From Chroococcus sp. FPU101 (lineage in GTDB: Bacteria; Cyanobacteriota; Cyanobacteriia; Cyanobacteriales; Microcystaceae): 64,000 nt of DNA. The position numbers were made by a program, and so were the translations under genes. The DNA lies in contig NZ_BLJI01000016.1 of assembly GCF_017312365.1 (NCBI RefSeq), positions 1-64,000 of the forward strand. Direction: 5' to 3'. The notes beneath the pieces were generated by a model, which saw nothing but the letters and a program-made list of their open reading frames with translations, had not been told where the DNA came from and searched no databases. Below, piece after piece: positions 17,479 through 28,147 of the stretch. Each line of letters starts with the position of its first letter. Position 1 is the stretch's first letter.

Positions 17479-20400
17479 ATGAGTTATACCACTGTAAATT
17501 ATCAAGATTTCCTCCTTCAGATTGCTCCGTTTGAGCAACTGCCGTCAGAGGAATTGGCTAACTTAAGCCAAAAAATACAGCCTTGGCGGTTTGCGATGGG
17601 TCGAGTCATCGCCATGCGCGGACAAGTCTCCTCTCATGTAGTCATTTTGTATGAAGGACAAGCTCGTTTACTCGGTTATGATCCCCGCAATCAAATGCCC
17701 GTGACGTTAGAATTATTACAATCGGGTGATATCTTTGGTTGGGTTAATCTGCTGCGGGGTGTCCCTTGTGAAACGGTAATCGCCTCAACAGATACCGTCT
17801 GTCTGATGATTAAACAGGAAGATTTCATTACCTTACTGGAAAAATACCCCACATTTAAAGCCTATTTTCAGCAAAAAGTCAGTGAAATTGAACTTTTTGA
17901 CCTCTTAGGCTCCTATTTCAATCAACAAGCTCTAGGGATCGGCAATCTCAAACAAATCACCCACGACCTGATCAACGAAACACAGATTTATTATCTGCCT
18001 CCTGGAACCACAACCAGTAACGCTCATCCGATCCTACAAAATCCTGAAATGCGCTGGCTAGTGAGTGGAGGCAACTTAGACAGTTTTCCAGTCGGTCGTG
18101 TTCTGGAGACTCAAAAGGCACCCCTAACTTTTTCGGTTACTGATGGTAACCCAGTACGATTAATCGGTATTCCAGACAGACAGCTACAAGAACACCTCAC
18201 CGCCCAACCAACTGTCATTCCAACCACCGAAGCGGGTGAGCCTTATATTGATATTGCGCTTCCAGATGAGCCAAGTGGGGATATTCCAGAGGCACCAACT
18301 GATCTACTTAAACCCCTACCAAAAGCGCAAAAAATTAAGGCAGGTAAAACCAGTTATCCGTTTGTTGCAGGTAAAACGCCTTTAGATGCGGGAATGGCTT
18401 GTTTTCAGATGTTGTGTCAGCATTTTAATATGCCCTTCCGTCGAGATGTGTTACGCCGCATTATCGCCGATCAAATCGAAAAACATGGTAGTCTTTCTTT
18501 ACCCCTATGCGGTGCCATTGGCGAATTGATGGGACTGAATACCCAACTCATTAGTATTAAAAGCTCATCTTTAACTTATCTCAATGCCCCAGCCTTAGTA
18601 AAATGGCAAGATAGCCTCGCGATTTTATATGAAATTACTCCACAAAAATTAGTCATCGCGGTACCAGAATCGGGTTTAATGCAGCGTAAACCCGAAGAAT
18701 TTATCGAAACGTGGGGAAGTGAAGGCGAAGTTTTACTCTTACAACCAACCAAAGAAACGCAGCAAAGCCGTTTTGGATTAAATTGGTTTCTTCCCTCCCT
18801 TGAGCGTTATAAAGGGGTATTAACGATCGTTTTTCTGGCATCTTTCTTCGTTCAGCTATTTGCCCTGGCTAACCCCCTGATGATTCAGGTGATCATCGAT
18901 CAGGTCATTGTCAAAAATAGCCCAGATACCCTTCATGTTTTGGGGATTTTCCTCTTAGTAGTCGCAATTTTTGAAGGGATTCTGACTTTTTTAAGAACTT
19001 CACTCTTTGTGGATACAACGAATCGGATCGACATGGCGTTAGGCTCAGAAATTATCGATCACCTGTTACGTTTACCCCTGAGATACTTTGAAAAACGACC
19101 TGTAGGGGAAATCTCAACCCGTGTTAATGAATTAGAGAATATTCGGCAATTTCTAACAGGAACCGCCCTCACCGTCGTCTTAGATGCTATTTTCTCCGTC
19201 GTCTACGTCGTGGTGATGTTGATCTATAGTCCAATATTGACGCTGTGGGCTTTAGGGGTTGTTCCCATCTTGATCGCTCTGACGGCCGTTTTTGCTCCCA
19301 TTATTCGCCATCAACTACGAGCCAAAGCCGAACGAAATGCCGAAACTCAATCCTATTTAGTCGAAGTGATGACGGGGATTCAAACCGTTAAAGCTCAGAA
19401 TATCGAATTGCGATCGCGTTGGCAATGGCAGGAACGCTACGCCAAATATGTCTCAACTGGCTTTAACACCGTATTAACCTCGACGATGGCGAGTGCCTTA
19501 AGTAACTTCTTTAATAAACTTTCGGGTTTATTAGTCCTTTGGGTCGGTGCCTATTTAGTATTAAAACAAGAATTAACCCTTGGTCAATTAATCGCCTTCC
19601 GCATTATTGCAGGTTATGTGACCTCACCCATCTTACGGTTAACCCAAATTTGGCAAAATTTTCAAGAAACAGCCCTTTCTTTGGAACGCTTGGCTGATAT
19701 CGTCGATACTCCTCAAGAAGCTGAACAAGATCGCCAGAATATCCCGATGCCAATCATTCGCGGTGCCGTCAAGTATGAAAATGTCTCCTTCCGTTTCAAA
19801 GCTCACGGGCCCTTAAATCTATATAACGTTAATCTAGAATTTCCCCCAGGAACATTCGTTGCAGTCGTTGGACAAAGTGGTGCAGGTAAAAGTACTCTAG
19901 CTAAATTGTTATCTCGTCTCTATGAACCCGAAGCGGGGCGCATTCTGATTGATGGTTATGATATCGGTAAAGTCGAACTCTATTCCCTGCGTCGTCAAGT
20001 CGGTGTCGTTCCTCAAGAACCTCTCCTCTTTGATGGCACGATTCAAGACAATATCGCTCTGACAAACCCAGATGCAACCACAGAAGAAATTATCGAAGCT
20101 GCTAGAATTGCCGCCGCTCACGAATTTATTATGAGTTTACCCAATGGGTATAACACCAGAGTCGGAGAACGAGGCGCGTCTTTATCGGGGGGACAACGCC
20201 AAAGAATTGCGATCGCTCGAACAGTCTTACAAAAACCCGAAATTTTAGTTTTAGACGAAGCGACTAGTGCATTAGATTACATGACCGAACAGCAAGTCTG
20301 TATCAACCTCAATTCAGCCTTTAGCGATCGCTCTGTTTTCTTCATTACCCACCGACTCGCTACCATTAAAACAGCCGATGTGATTGTCATGATGGATGCA

Positions 20401-20493
20401 GGAACGGTCGTCGAACAAGGCACACATGAAGAACTGATGAGCCAGAAAGGTCGTTACTATTATCTCTATCATCAACAAGAATCAAAACTATAA
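17479..20493 (+). CDS. Type I secretion ABC exporter with cNMP-binding and degenerate C39 domains
   Basis: This 1004-aa HlyB-type exporter has an added N-terminal cyclic-nucleotide-binding-like domain (about 12-145). A C39-like domain (about 292-430) follows, then six-helix membrane region (about 445-720) and the ATPase domain (about 745-1000). The ATPase has GQSGAGKST near residue 797, LSGGQRQRIAIA and ILVLDEATSALD. In the C39 domain the expected DCGxAC is DAGMAC, so the catalytic Cys position is Ala. That is the state of C39-like domains in RTX exporters, which bind but do not cleave substrate. It is followed 15 bp later by the HlyD adaptor. The RTX proteins at 26525 and 28250 are likely cargo. 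Confidence 0.9.
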   Translation: MSYTTVNYQDFLLQIAPFEQLPSEELANLSQKIQPWRFAMGRVIAMRGQVSSHVVILYEGQARLLGYDPRNQMPVTLELLQSGDIFGWVNLLRGVPCETVIASTDTVCLMIKQEDFITLLEKYPTFKAYFQQKVSEIELFDLLGSYFNQQALGIGNLKQITHDLINETQIYYLPPGTTTSNAHPILQNPEMRWLVSGGNLDSFPVGRVLETQKAPLTFSVTDGNPVRLIGIPDRQLQEHLTAQPTVIPTTEAGEPYIDIALPDEPSGDIPEAPTDLLKPLPKAQKIKAGKTSYPFVAGKTPLDAGMACFQMLCQHFNMPFRRDVLRRIIADQIEKHGSLSLPLCGAIGELMGLNTQLISIKSSSLTYLNAPALVKWQDSLAILYEITPQKLVIAVPESGLMQRKPEEFIETWGSEGEVLLLQPTKETQQSRFGLNWFLPSLERYKGVLTIVFLASFFVQLFALANPLMIQVIIDQVIVKNSPDTLHVLGIFLLVVAIFEGILTFLRTSLFVDTTNRIDMALGSEIIDHLLRLPLRYFEKRPVGEISTRVNELENIRQFLTGTALTVVLDAIFSVVYVVVMLIYSPILTLWALGVVPILIALTAVFAPIIRHQLRAKAERNAETQSYLVEVMTGIQTVKAQNIELRSRWQWQERYAKYVSTGFNTVLTSTMASALSNFFNKLSGLLVLWVGAYLVLKQELTLGQLIAFRIIAGYVTSPILRLTQIWQNFQETALSLERLADIVDTPQEAEQDRQNIPMPIIRGAVKYENVSFRFKAHGPLNLYNVNLEFPPGTFVAVVGQSGAGKSTLAKLLSRLYEPEAGRILIDGYDIGKVELYSLRRQVGVVPQEPLLFDGTIQDNIALTNPDATTEEIIEAARIAAAHEFIMSLPNGYNTRVGERGASLSGGQRQRIAIARTVLQKPEILVLDEATSALDYMTEQQVCINLNSAFSDRSVFFITHRLATIKTADVIVMMDAGTVVEQGTHEELMSQKGRYYYLYHQQESKL

Positions 20494-20508
20494 GGAGAAA
20501 ATTGACTC

Positions 20509-22242
20509 ATGAGTAATCAAAATGGACATCGCAACGGTAATGATCATCTTAATGCTAATCCATCTAAAAATGGAGCCATCATTACCACCAATAAAGAAGA
20601 AAAAACACAATCTTTATCGGCTTATTCAGCTTTTCCCGACGAAGAACAATCCGTCATTTTGCGTCAGTCTCCAGGCTGGTCACGGGGTGTTACTTTAAGT
20701 ATCATCGGTGTTACTGCTCTTGGACTGTTATGGGCTGCATTTGCCCCAATTGAACAGGTGATTCCCGCTAAAGGTGAACTAAAACCCCAGGGAAAAGTCA
20801 AAGAAATTCAAGTTCCGATCAGTGGAGTGGTCAAAGAAGTTTTTGTTAAAGACGGGGAAACCGTTACAAAAGATTCGCTATTGATCAAATTCGACTCAAC
20901 CACCTCGAAAGCCGAACTTGAATCATTTCGCAGCATTCAAACCAAAATTAGACAAGAAAATCAGTTTTATCGAGCTTTGATGAATGACGAGATCAAACCC
21001 AGTGAACTTGCTTCAAAGCTGATTGAATTAAAAGTGCCTAGAGATGTCGCCATCTTAGCGAAAAATCGCATGGAACTGGTCGCAGAAAATCAACTCTATC
21101 AAGTTCAAGTCGGCGAAACAGTCAATGATTTAGTCTTACGTCCTGAAGAAGTTTCCCGCTTACAAGCCGCCAACAATGAGTCTAAAACACGTTCATCGGC
21201 AGCCCGCTTAGATATCGATCAAGTCCAAAAACAACTCACACAAAATCAAGTTTTGTTAGCTGAGGCTAAATCACAATTAATCGTAGATCGTCAAGTCCTA
21301 GCGGAAATTAAAGATCGTAACGCCCGCACCATTGAACAATCAGAACGAAGCTTAGAAATCGAAAAAAATATTCTTAAGGATATTGAACCATTGGGAGAAG
21401 AAGGCGCGATCGCCAAGTATCAAATTAATAAACAAAAACAATCTGTTAATGATCGTCAAGGGGAAATCATTAAACAAAAAGCTGATGGTTTGATTGAATA
21501 CAATAAGCAAAGACAGCAAATTGAGAATAGAATGGCCGAAATTGCTAAATATCAAGAAGAAGAAAAACGATTACAATATGCGATTTCCCAAGCTCAAGAA
21601 AAATACTACAATACTAATGCTCAGACCGAAAAAGATGTGCGGGATAAAATAGCAGATAATCAAAAACGGATTTCAGAAGTTGATAGTCAACTCTCTAAAA
21701 ATGTTTTTGAAAATGAGAAAAAATTAGCAGAATTAGAGAGTCAAATTAGTCAAGCTGAACAAACCCTGAAATATCAAGAATTACGCGCTCCCGTTGCGGG
21801 AACCGTATTTGACTTACAAGCATCACCTGGTTTTGTGCCAAAAAGCGGACAAGCAGAAGCTCTCTTAAAAATTGTTCCTAAAGATCATCTGATTGCCGAA
21901 GTCGATATTACTAATGCGGATATTGGATTTGTGAGAGTGGGTCAAAAAGTAGATATCAGAATTGATTCATTTCCCTATAGTGAATATGGAGATATCAAAG
22001 GCAAAGTCATTTCAATTGGTTCTGATGCTTTGCCACCCGATGAACTGCATCGAGAGTATCGTTTTCCCGCTAAAGTTAGTCTAGAACAACAATCTCTCAG
22101 GCTTAAAGATGCAAATTCTGGCCCCCTACAGTCGGGGATGTCAGTCAGTGCTAATATCAAAGTCAATGAAAATCGTACGGTATTAAGTCTGTTTACTGAA
22201 TTATTTAGGAAAAAAGTGGATACTCTCCAAGAAATTCGTTAG
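20509..22242 (+). CDS. HlyD-family membrane fusion protein (type I secretion adaptor)
   Basis: This 577-aa periplasmic adaptor couples the ABC exporter to an outer-membrane channel. A polar N-terminal tail rich in Asn/His precedes one membrane helix (about 63-83). Then comes the first half of the lipoyl/barrel-hybrid fold (QVPISGVVKEVFVKDGETV), a long coiled coil (about 130-420), and the returning half (LRAPVAGTVFDLQASPGFVP) with the beta-barrel to the C-terminus. A good ribosome-binding site (AAGGAG) lies 8-10 bases before the ATG, 15 bp after the exporter stop. No TolC gene is in the window. Confidence 0.92.
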   Translation: MSNQNGHRNGNDHLNANPSKNGAIITTNKEEKTQSLSAYSAFPDEEQSVILRQSPGWSRGVTLSIIGVTALGLLWAAFAPIEQVIPAKGELKPQGKVKEIQVPISGVVKEVFVKDGETVTKDSLLIKFDSTTSKAELESFRSIQTKIRQENQFYRALMNDEIKPSELASKLIELKVPRDVAILAKNRMELVAENQLYQVQVGETVNDLVLRPEEVSRLQAANNESKTRSSAARLDIDQVQKQLTQNQVLLAEAKSQLIVDRQVLAEIKDRNARTIEQSERSLEIEKNILKDIEPLGEEGAIAKYQINKQKQSVNDRQGEIIKQKADGLIEYNKQRQQIENRMAEIAKYQEEEKRLQYAISQAQEKYYNTNAQTEKDVRDKIADNQKRISEVDSQLSKNVFENEKKLAELESQISQAEQTLKYQELRAPVAGTVFDLQASPGFVPKSGQAEALLKIVPKDHLIAEVDITNADIGFVRVGQKVDIRIDSFPYSEYGDIKGKVISIGSDALPPDELHREYRFPAKVSLEQQSLRLKDANSGPLQSGMSVSANIKVNENRTVLSLFTELFRKKVDTLQEIR

Positions 22243-22346
22243 AAAAAGTTTAATTCTGATGTCAGGTTGAAAAAAAACTGGTAACTTATTAGATATAAGA
22301 GTACCTCCTATTTTCAAAACAACTCTCTTTAGGGAGTAACGTTATT

Positions 22347-22487
22347 ATGTCAGACTTAAATCGTGGCATCATGAAATTTGACGGGGCTGATAGACCCGCT
22401 CTTGTTGCAATATCAGCCGTTCTCGTCCTCGGTGGCGTGGCAGCCTTAATTATTTGGGCTTTGCGCGTTGCCTATGTTGTTGGCTAA
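22347..22487 (+). CDS. 46-aa single-pass membrane protein of unknown function
   Basis: A short ATG gene encoding a soluble N-terminus (MSDLNRGIMKFDGADRP) and one hydrophobic helix (about residues 18-46, LVAISAVLVLGGVAALIIWA). The layout resembles small thylakoid proteins of cyanobacteria, such as low-mass photosystem or NDH subunits, but I cannot assign it to PsbX, PsbY, Psb30 or another named subunit. Upstream is TTTAGGGAGTAACG, whose GGGAG serves as a ribosome-binding site. It has its own terminator-like hairpin at 22516-22552, so it is probably a separate transcription unit. Confidence 0.65.
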   Translation: MSDLNRGIMKFDGADRPALVAISAVLVLGGVAALIIWALRVAYVVG

Positions 22488-22515
22488 ATATTAATTAAGC
22501 ACTCCAAAAGCGTAA

Positions 22516-23634
<1,119 letters not shown>

Positions 23635-23731
23635 ATGAATTGTACCCCGTTCTTTTTTTGCGTTCTCATGGGAATTACTTCGAGCCTCTAAGGTGTGAAC
23701 AATGTTATGATAGTTACTCGGAACAAGACGC

Positions 23732-23804
23732 GGGGAATTAGCTCAGTTGGTAGAGTGCTGCGATCGCACCGCAGAGGTCAGGGGTTCGAGTCTCCTATTC
23801 TCCA
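23732..23804 (+). tRNA. tRNA-Ala (anticodon CGC)
   Basis: The 73-nt cloverleaf has acceptor GGGGAAT/ATTCTCC with one G-T pair and D-arm GCTC/GAGT. The anticodon stem CTGCG/CGCAG encloses loop ATCGCAC, giving anticodon CGC at 23765-23767 with T33 in place. The variable region is AGGTC and the T-arm is AGGGG/CTCCT with loop TTCGAGT. The discriminator base is A and no CCA is encoded. CGC reads Ala codon GCG. The HIP1 octamer lies across the anticodon loop (23760-23767). Confidence 0.93.
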
Positions 23805-23941
23805 TGATTACGAAGATGAAAATCGAAATGCCCCTCCGCAAAACTATTGCTCTCATCGGCTAGAAAAGTCTCGTAGCGAGCGAGCGCTTTTTTCATTCAT
23901 TCTTAAAATAAATACAATTGTTCTTATTTGGCTTCATCTAG

Positions 23942-24232
23942 CTAAAGGGGAAAGCAGCAAGGAATAATAATACATCCACCACTAATTTCACTTTTGTCAA
24001 GTTTTTGGCTGGCCTTAGTACAATCGTGAAATCGTTTTTTAGTCAGCCCGATCGCGTTCGACAAATCCTGATGCAGCAATAGTTCTTTAGCATAGTTAGA
24101 ACAAGACTGCCCACCATATAAAAGCCGATGGGGACAAGCAAACCCTTTCTTAGGAGAGATATGTTTTTGATAAGTATCAATCGACCAAAGTGCGGTTCTT
24201 TGGGTTAAGACTTCTAAACGACTAACATTCAT
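23942..24232 (-). CDS. yidD: YidD family membrane-insertion efficiency factor
   Basis: This 96-aa protein matches YidD: a helix then SIDTYQKHISPKKGFACPHR, GGQSCSNYAKELLL and an RFHDCT end to the domain. These correspond to the family's YQRYISP-KGFxCxHR, CSxYxxxxL and CR motifs. YidD proteins help insert inner-membrane proteins through YidC. The C-terminal tail beyond the domain is hydrophobic and Cys-rich (GGCIIIPCCFPL). The gene stands alone, not in the classical rpmH-rnpA-yidD order. It is convergent with the tRNA-Ala gene. Confidence 0.8.
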   Translation of the reverse strand: MNVSRLEVLTQRTALWSIDTYQKHISPKKGFACPHRLLYGGQSCSNYAKELLLHQDLSNAIGLTKKRFHDCTKASQKLDKSEISGGCIIIPCCFPL

Positions 24233-24681
24233 GGTGCTGGCGTTTGATAAAGAATTGTCCTTTAATCATATCGAGAAAATTTTGATAAAGCTTGTTTCTA
24301 AGGCGATAAACGATAAAATCTTTTTGTCATCTGCTCTGTCAACAAGTCATTAAAAAACTAATTTATTTGCTTACATCTTATACAGGCTAAGTGAATTTGG
24401 GAGCAAAAGAAACACTACTAAATCTTGAAAATTGTTTTTTTTAGGCAACGTTCCAACCAAAATCATACTCTTTAAGCCTAAATTTTGATGTGATTGAAAG
24501 CCCTTAGATAGAGGAAATCAAACTGCCATCTTCTTATGATAGAAGCGAAGATCTCTAAGCTAATCGCTTGATTAATGACTGGAGGCTAGTTGTAACAAGC
24601 AAGTGCAAATCTTACCTGATCTATTCTCTGCTCGCTCACGAAAGTGAATTGCATTACTTATGATTGTTGTTTTAAGGAGAC
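24233..24681. other. 449-bp intergenic region
   Basis: Divergent region between yidD and the cupin gene. It contains no coding frame that looks real and no RNA gene I can recognise. A good ribosome-binding site (AAGGAGA) is present at its right end for the cupin. Confidence 0.4.
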
Positions 24682-25029
24682 ATGAAAATGAGCGATACGA
24701 CTATTATTAAAGTTAGCTCCCAGACTTCTCCAAAAGGAGAGATGGGACAAAAATATCTCGCCGTCGGTAAAAAACTTTCGATGCGACTCTGGGAAGAGGA
24801 ACAGCCAGGCGAGCCAAAACCCGAACGATCGCGACCTTATGAAACTGTTGGGTACGTCATACAAGGTCGTGCTGAATTGCACCTCGAAGGTCAAATGATC
24901 TTGCTTGAGCCTGGTAACTCTTGGGTTGTTCCAGAGGGAGCCAGTCATAGTTATAAAATTCTTGAGCCATTCACCGCAGTTGAAGCGACTTGCCCACCAG
25001 CAGAGATACATGGCAGAGATGAAATCTAA
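24682..25029 (+). CDS. Small cupin-domain protein
   Basis: This 115-aa single-domain cupin has a first motif around SRPYETVGYVIQGRAELHLEG and a second around LEPGNSWVVPEGASHSYKIL. Cupin motif 1 normally supplies HxH and E ligands; here the HxH positions read P-Y-E-T, so the metal site appears reduced, while the second-motif His (SHSY) remains. Function is unknown; small cupins are often binding or isomerase-like proteins. AAGGAGA precedes the ATG at 24682, which supports this start. Confidence 0.75.
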   Translation: MKMSDTTIIKVSSQTSPKGEMGQKYLAVGKKLSMRLWEEEQPGEPKPERSRPYETVGYVIQGRAELHLEGQMILLEPGNSWVVPEGASHSYKILEPFTAVEATCPPAEIHGRDEI

Positions 25030-25037
25030 TATTAAAT

Positions 25038-25160
25038 ATGACCCATCCCTCTAGCTTGTTGATCGCCAGCAGATTGTTAGCGGTTATTGTGTTGGTTCTA
25101 GCCAATGGCTTTATTGTGGCTGCTGAGTTTGCTATTGTCTCGGAAGTTCACAATATATAA
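25038..25160 (+). pseudogene. Remnant of a CNNM/CorC-type gene (N-terminus only)
   Basis: An ATG frame of 40 codons reads SRLLAVIVLVLANGFIVAAE then FAIVS and stops. This is the start of a DUF21 (CNNM) protein, whose family begins with a hydrophobic helix and A(N/F)FVAAEFAIV. The expected rest (over 300 residues of membrane helices and CBS domains) is absent downstream. It starts 9 bp after the cupin stop. It could be translated as a short peptide, but truncation is the simplest reading. Confidence 0.6.
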
Positions 25161-25248
25161 GGGGTGATGTAGCAAAATAGTTGATGAAAATTTTGAAAAC
25201 TATCTATATTCTAAATAGCAATAACTGTAGAGCCATAGACCCTTCAAT

Positions 25249-25803
25249 ATGCAACCAACCCCATCGCCTTTAGTCCTAACGCTTAAGCTTGATGACACAT
25301 CTTTTAATTACCTTGATCGCTTGCGACAGAAGTATTTTCCGCCTCAAAGAAACTTCCTCAAAGCACATATTACACTTTTTCATGCCCTGCCTAGTTCTCA
25401 AGAAGCTAGTATCTACCAGACTTTACAAGAGTTCTGCTCGTCTACGTCTTTGTTGCATCTTCTGTTCCCTCAATTACGCTACTTAGGTAGAGGTGTAGCT
25501 GTTGAGGTTCAATGTCCCGAGTTGAAGCAATTGCGTTTACGCTTGGCCCAGACTTGGGAAATGTGGCTGAGTCCGCAGGATCGCCAAGGATACCGACCCC
25601 ACGTCACCATTCAAAACAAAGTGATGCCTGATGAAGCTCAACAATTATATAACCAACTCGTTAGCGAGTGGAAACCGTTTAATGGATTTGGTGAGGGACT
25701 GATGCTCTGGCACTATCAAAACGGGCCGTGGAGTTTGGTGCGCGAGTTTTCCTTTATGCAGAATGAATCCGAGCTTAATATTAGTGCGCCTATCAGAAAA
25801 TAA
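25249..25803 (+). CDS. 2H phosphoesterase (2'-5' RNA ligase-like)
   Basis: This 184-aa protein has the two H-x-(S/T)-x signatures of the 2H phosphoesterase superfamily: HITL (within AHITLFHALP) and HVTI (within YRPHVTIQNK). The two lobes are of the expected size and the protein ends in REFSF. Members include LigT/ThpR RNA 2',3'-cyclic phosphodiesterases. The substrate here is unknown. It looks intact and independent of its neighbours. Confidence 0.82.
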   Translation: MQPTPSPLVLTLKLDDTSFNYLDRLRQKYFPPQRNFLKAHITLFHALPSSQEASIYQTLQEFCSSTSLLHLLFPQLRYLGRGVAVEVQCPELKQLRLRLAQTWEMWLSPQDRQGYRPHVTIQNKVMPDEAQQLYNQLVSEWKPFNGFGEGLMLWHYQNGPWSLVREFSFMQNESELNISAPIRK

Positions 25804-26524
25804 TCAGCCTCTACACCGTATTTTTTTACTTAAGCATGGAACGGGTTATAAGTGTCACTTTACATCGCCTTCAAGTCGTTGATTTTGAAAACGAGCATTT
25901 AAAAATTAGTACCGTTTACATCTGCAGTAGCTAACTATCTTGCTTCTTAAACAATGACAGCGATCGGGATTTTTACTTATCTTAGTCATCTGATTTCAGC
26001 TATTTCTACGTTAACTGATTCATACTGATGTACTAAATTTAATCTTTGCTTGTTTTTCATTGCTTATTATAGAAAGCTTAAAACGTCAACCGTATATTTT
26101 CAGACATTAAGTTTAAAATTATCCAAAAATCATACATTAATGGATAAATTAAAAAAATTTAATAATAAAGAAACTAAAAATTAAAATAATCTAAAATAAA
26201 TTGACTATCGTTTAAAACAATGTTATTTTCAAAGCTAAATAAATAGTTTTACAAAGCTTAAGTTTGTGTTTTTACTAACTTTGTTTTGAGCTATTCGCCA
26301 GAAATTAAAATCGGTATAAATAGCTTAGATTATAATTATACAAAGGTTTAAGGTTGTTTAAATATATTTTACTTAAGAGCTAAAAATTAATTTTAGACAC
26401 CAGATTAAAGCTAAAGCCGAAAGAGCATCTATTGTTTAAAGTAGTTTTGTATTTAAAAATAAATAGCTTTTTTGTTCATTAGAGTAGTTTTTTCTCATTT
26501 ACACTCAATCTAAAATTTTGCGAA
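25804..26524. other. 721-bp AT-rich region upstream of the RTX gene
   Basis: The region is extremely A/T-rich, notably 26080-26280, and has no protein-like frame. It must contain the RTX promoter; candidate -10 elements are too common in this composition to pick one. No repeats of note were found by eye. Confidence 0.4.
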
Positions 26525-28104
26525 ATGCCTAATTCATCTCTTTATTTAGCCCTTACAACCGTTCAAGAATTGTTAATCTCTTTTGTTAATAGCGATCATT
26601 TTCTGGCACAATTGGCGTTAGCCTTTGGCGATAATTTCGATGTGGCAGTGGCGCAGGATTTAGCGCAAGCTTGGCAAGATTGGGATTTTAACGTTATTCC
26701 AGAGATTGAGGTTTTAAGTGCGTTGGAGATGAACGGCGCGAGGGGTGCTTTTGCCGTATCGACGAATAAGATTTATCTTTCCGAGGCATTGTTAAATGAT
26801 ACAAATGCTCTGGTTAGGGTTCTATTGGAGGAAATCGGACATAAATTAGATAGTGTATTGAATGTTCGGGATAGTGCAGGGGATGAAGGGGCGATTTTTG
26901 CTGCATTGGTTTTAGAGGAAAGGTTGACAGATGCAGAGTTAAAACAACTTAAGTCTGAGAATGATAGCGGCTTTGTTTCGGTTGATGGTGAGTTGATAGC
27001 AGTTGAACAGGCTAACATTATAGGAACAGCAACCTCACCAGTTACACTAATATCGAAAATCTTACCTTGACTGGAAGTTCAAATCTCAATGGTACTGGAA
27101 ATACATTAAACAATCTTCTGACTGGAAATAGCGGAAATAACAGACTAGAAGGAGGAAACGGAAACGATACACTCAATGGCACTGCAGGAGTTGATACATT
27201 AGTCGGTGGTGCTGGAAACGACACTTATATTCTTGATGGACTCACCGATACTTTTACGGAAGCGGCTAACTCTGGAACGGATACACTACAAATTAATTTA
27301 ACTTACAATCTTAGTAGTGCGCCGAACATCGAAAATCTAACTTTATCTGGGACAAGCAACATTAACGGTACAGGAACAAATGGCAATAATGCACTTACGG
27401 GAAATAATAGTACAAATACTCTAACTGGATTAGATGGAAATGATACACTTGATGGTGGTACGGGAATTGATACATTAATCGGTGGTGCTGGAAACGATAC
27501 TTATATTATCGATAATGCGTCTGATGTGATTACCGAAAATGCTAACTCTGGAACCGACACCGTACAAGCATCTTTCACTTTTACATTAAGTAACGCCAAC
27601 CTAGAAAATCTAACTCTTACAGGTACAGGAAATATCAACGGTACAGGAAATACAGGAAATAACTTTATTACAGGAAACACAGGTTCTAACCGTTTAGATG
27701 GTGGTGCGGGAAATGATACGCTCATCGGCAATACTGGAAATGACACCCTCATTGGTGGTACAGGAAATGATAGCCTCACAGGTAACGCGGGACAAGATTA
27801 CTTTGTGTTCAACGCACCGACGGAAGGCATCGATCGAATTAGTGATTTTAACTTGACAAATGACACAATTTATGTGTTGGCAACAGGTTTTGGCTCAGGT
27901 TTAACCGCGAATACATCTTTAACTGCTAACCAGTTTATTATCGGTTCTGGAGCGACCACTGCCGAACAACGATTTATCTATAATTCCAGTACAGGTGCAT
28001 TGCTCTTTGATGCCGATGGTAATGCTGCGGGTGCAAGTATTCAAATTGCCACACTTAGTACTGGTTTACCGATGACAAATCAAGATATTTTTATCACGGT
28101 TTAG
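26525..28104 (+). pseudogene. RTX calcium-binding protein split by a frameshift
   Basis: Two overlapping frames together form one RTX protein. The first (26525-27070) has the N-terminal domain common in cyanobacterial RTX proteins: FGDNFDVA, PEIEVLSALEMNGARGAFAV, LLEEIGHKLDSVLNV, GDEGAIFAALV. It stops soon after VEQANIIGTATSPV. The second, in another frame from about 27040, starts at YTNIENLTLTGSSNLNGTGN and carries three modules of about 85 residues with GGxGxD nonapeptides (GGAGNDTYI, GGTGNDSLTG), ending in the usual C-terminal secretion region. No single start explains the second frame. The shift lies between about 27010 and 27055. As it stands the gene is broken unless recoding or a sequencing error is involved. 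It was likely cargo of the exporter at 17479. Confidence 0.72.
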
Positions 28105-28115
28105 TGTGGGAAAAT

Positions 28116-28147
28116 GGCGTGCGCTTCCGCGTGAAAAACGGCATCGC
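28116..28147. repeat. 32-bp dispersed repeat, copy 1
   Basis: GGCGTGCGCTTC then CGCGTGAAAAACGGCATCGC lies 11 bp after the first RTX gene's stop codon. It is identical at 29 of 32 positions to the copy at 30502. Its first half is an imperfect palindrome (GCGTGCGC...GCGTG), and the second half carries a GCATCGC end. Confidence 0.65.

Noticed and set aside
24658-25011. 117-codon frame antisense to the cupin gene
   Set aside because: The cupin on the plus strand has a ribosome site and family motifs; the antisense frame has neither.
27067-28104. Treating the RTX repeat part as a separate gene starting at TTG
   Set aside because: The frame reads smoothly further upstream, and the N-terminal domain directly precedes it; a split gene explains this better.
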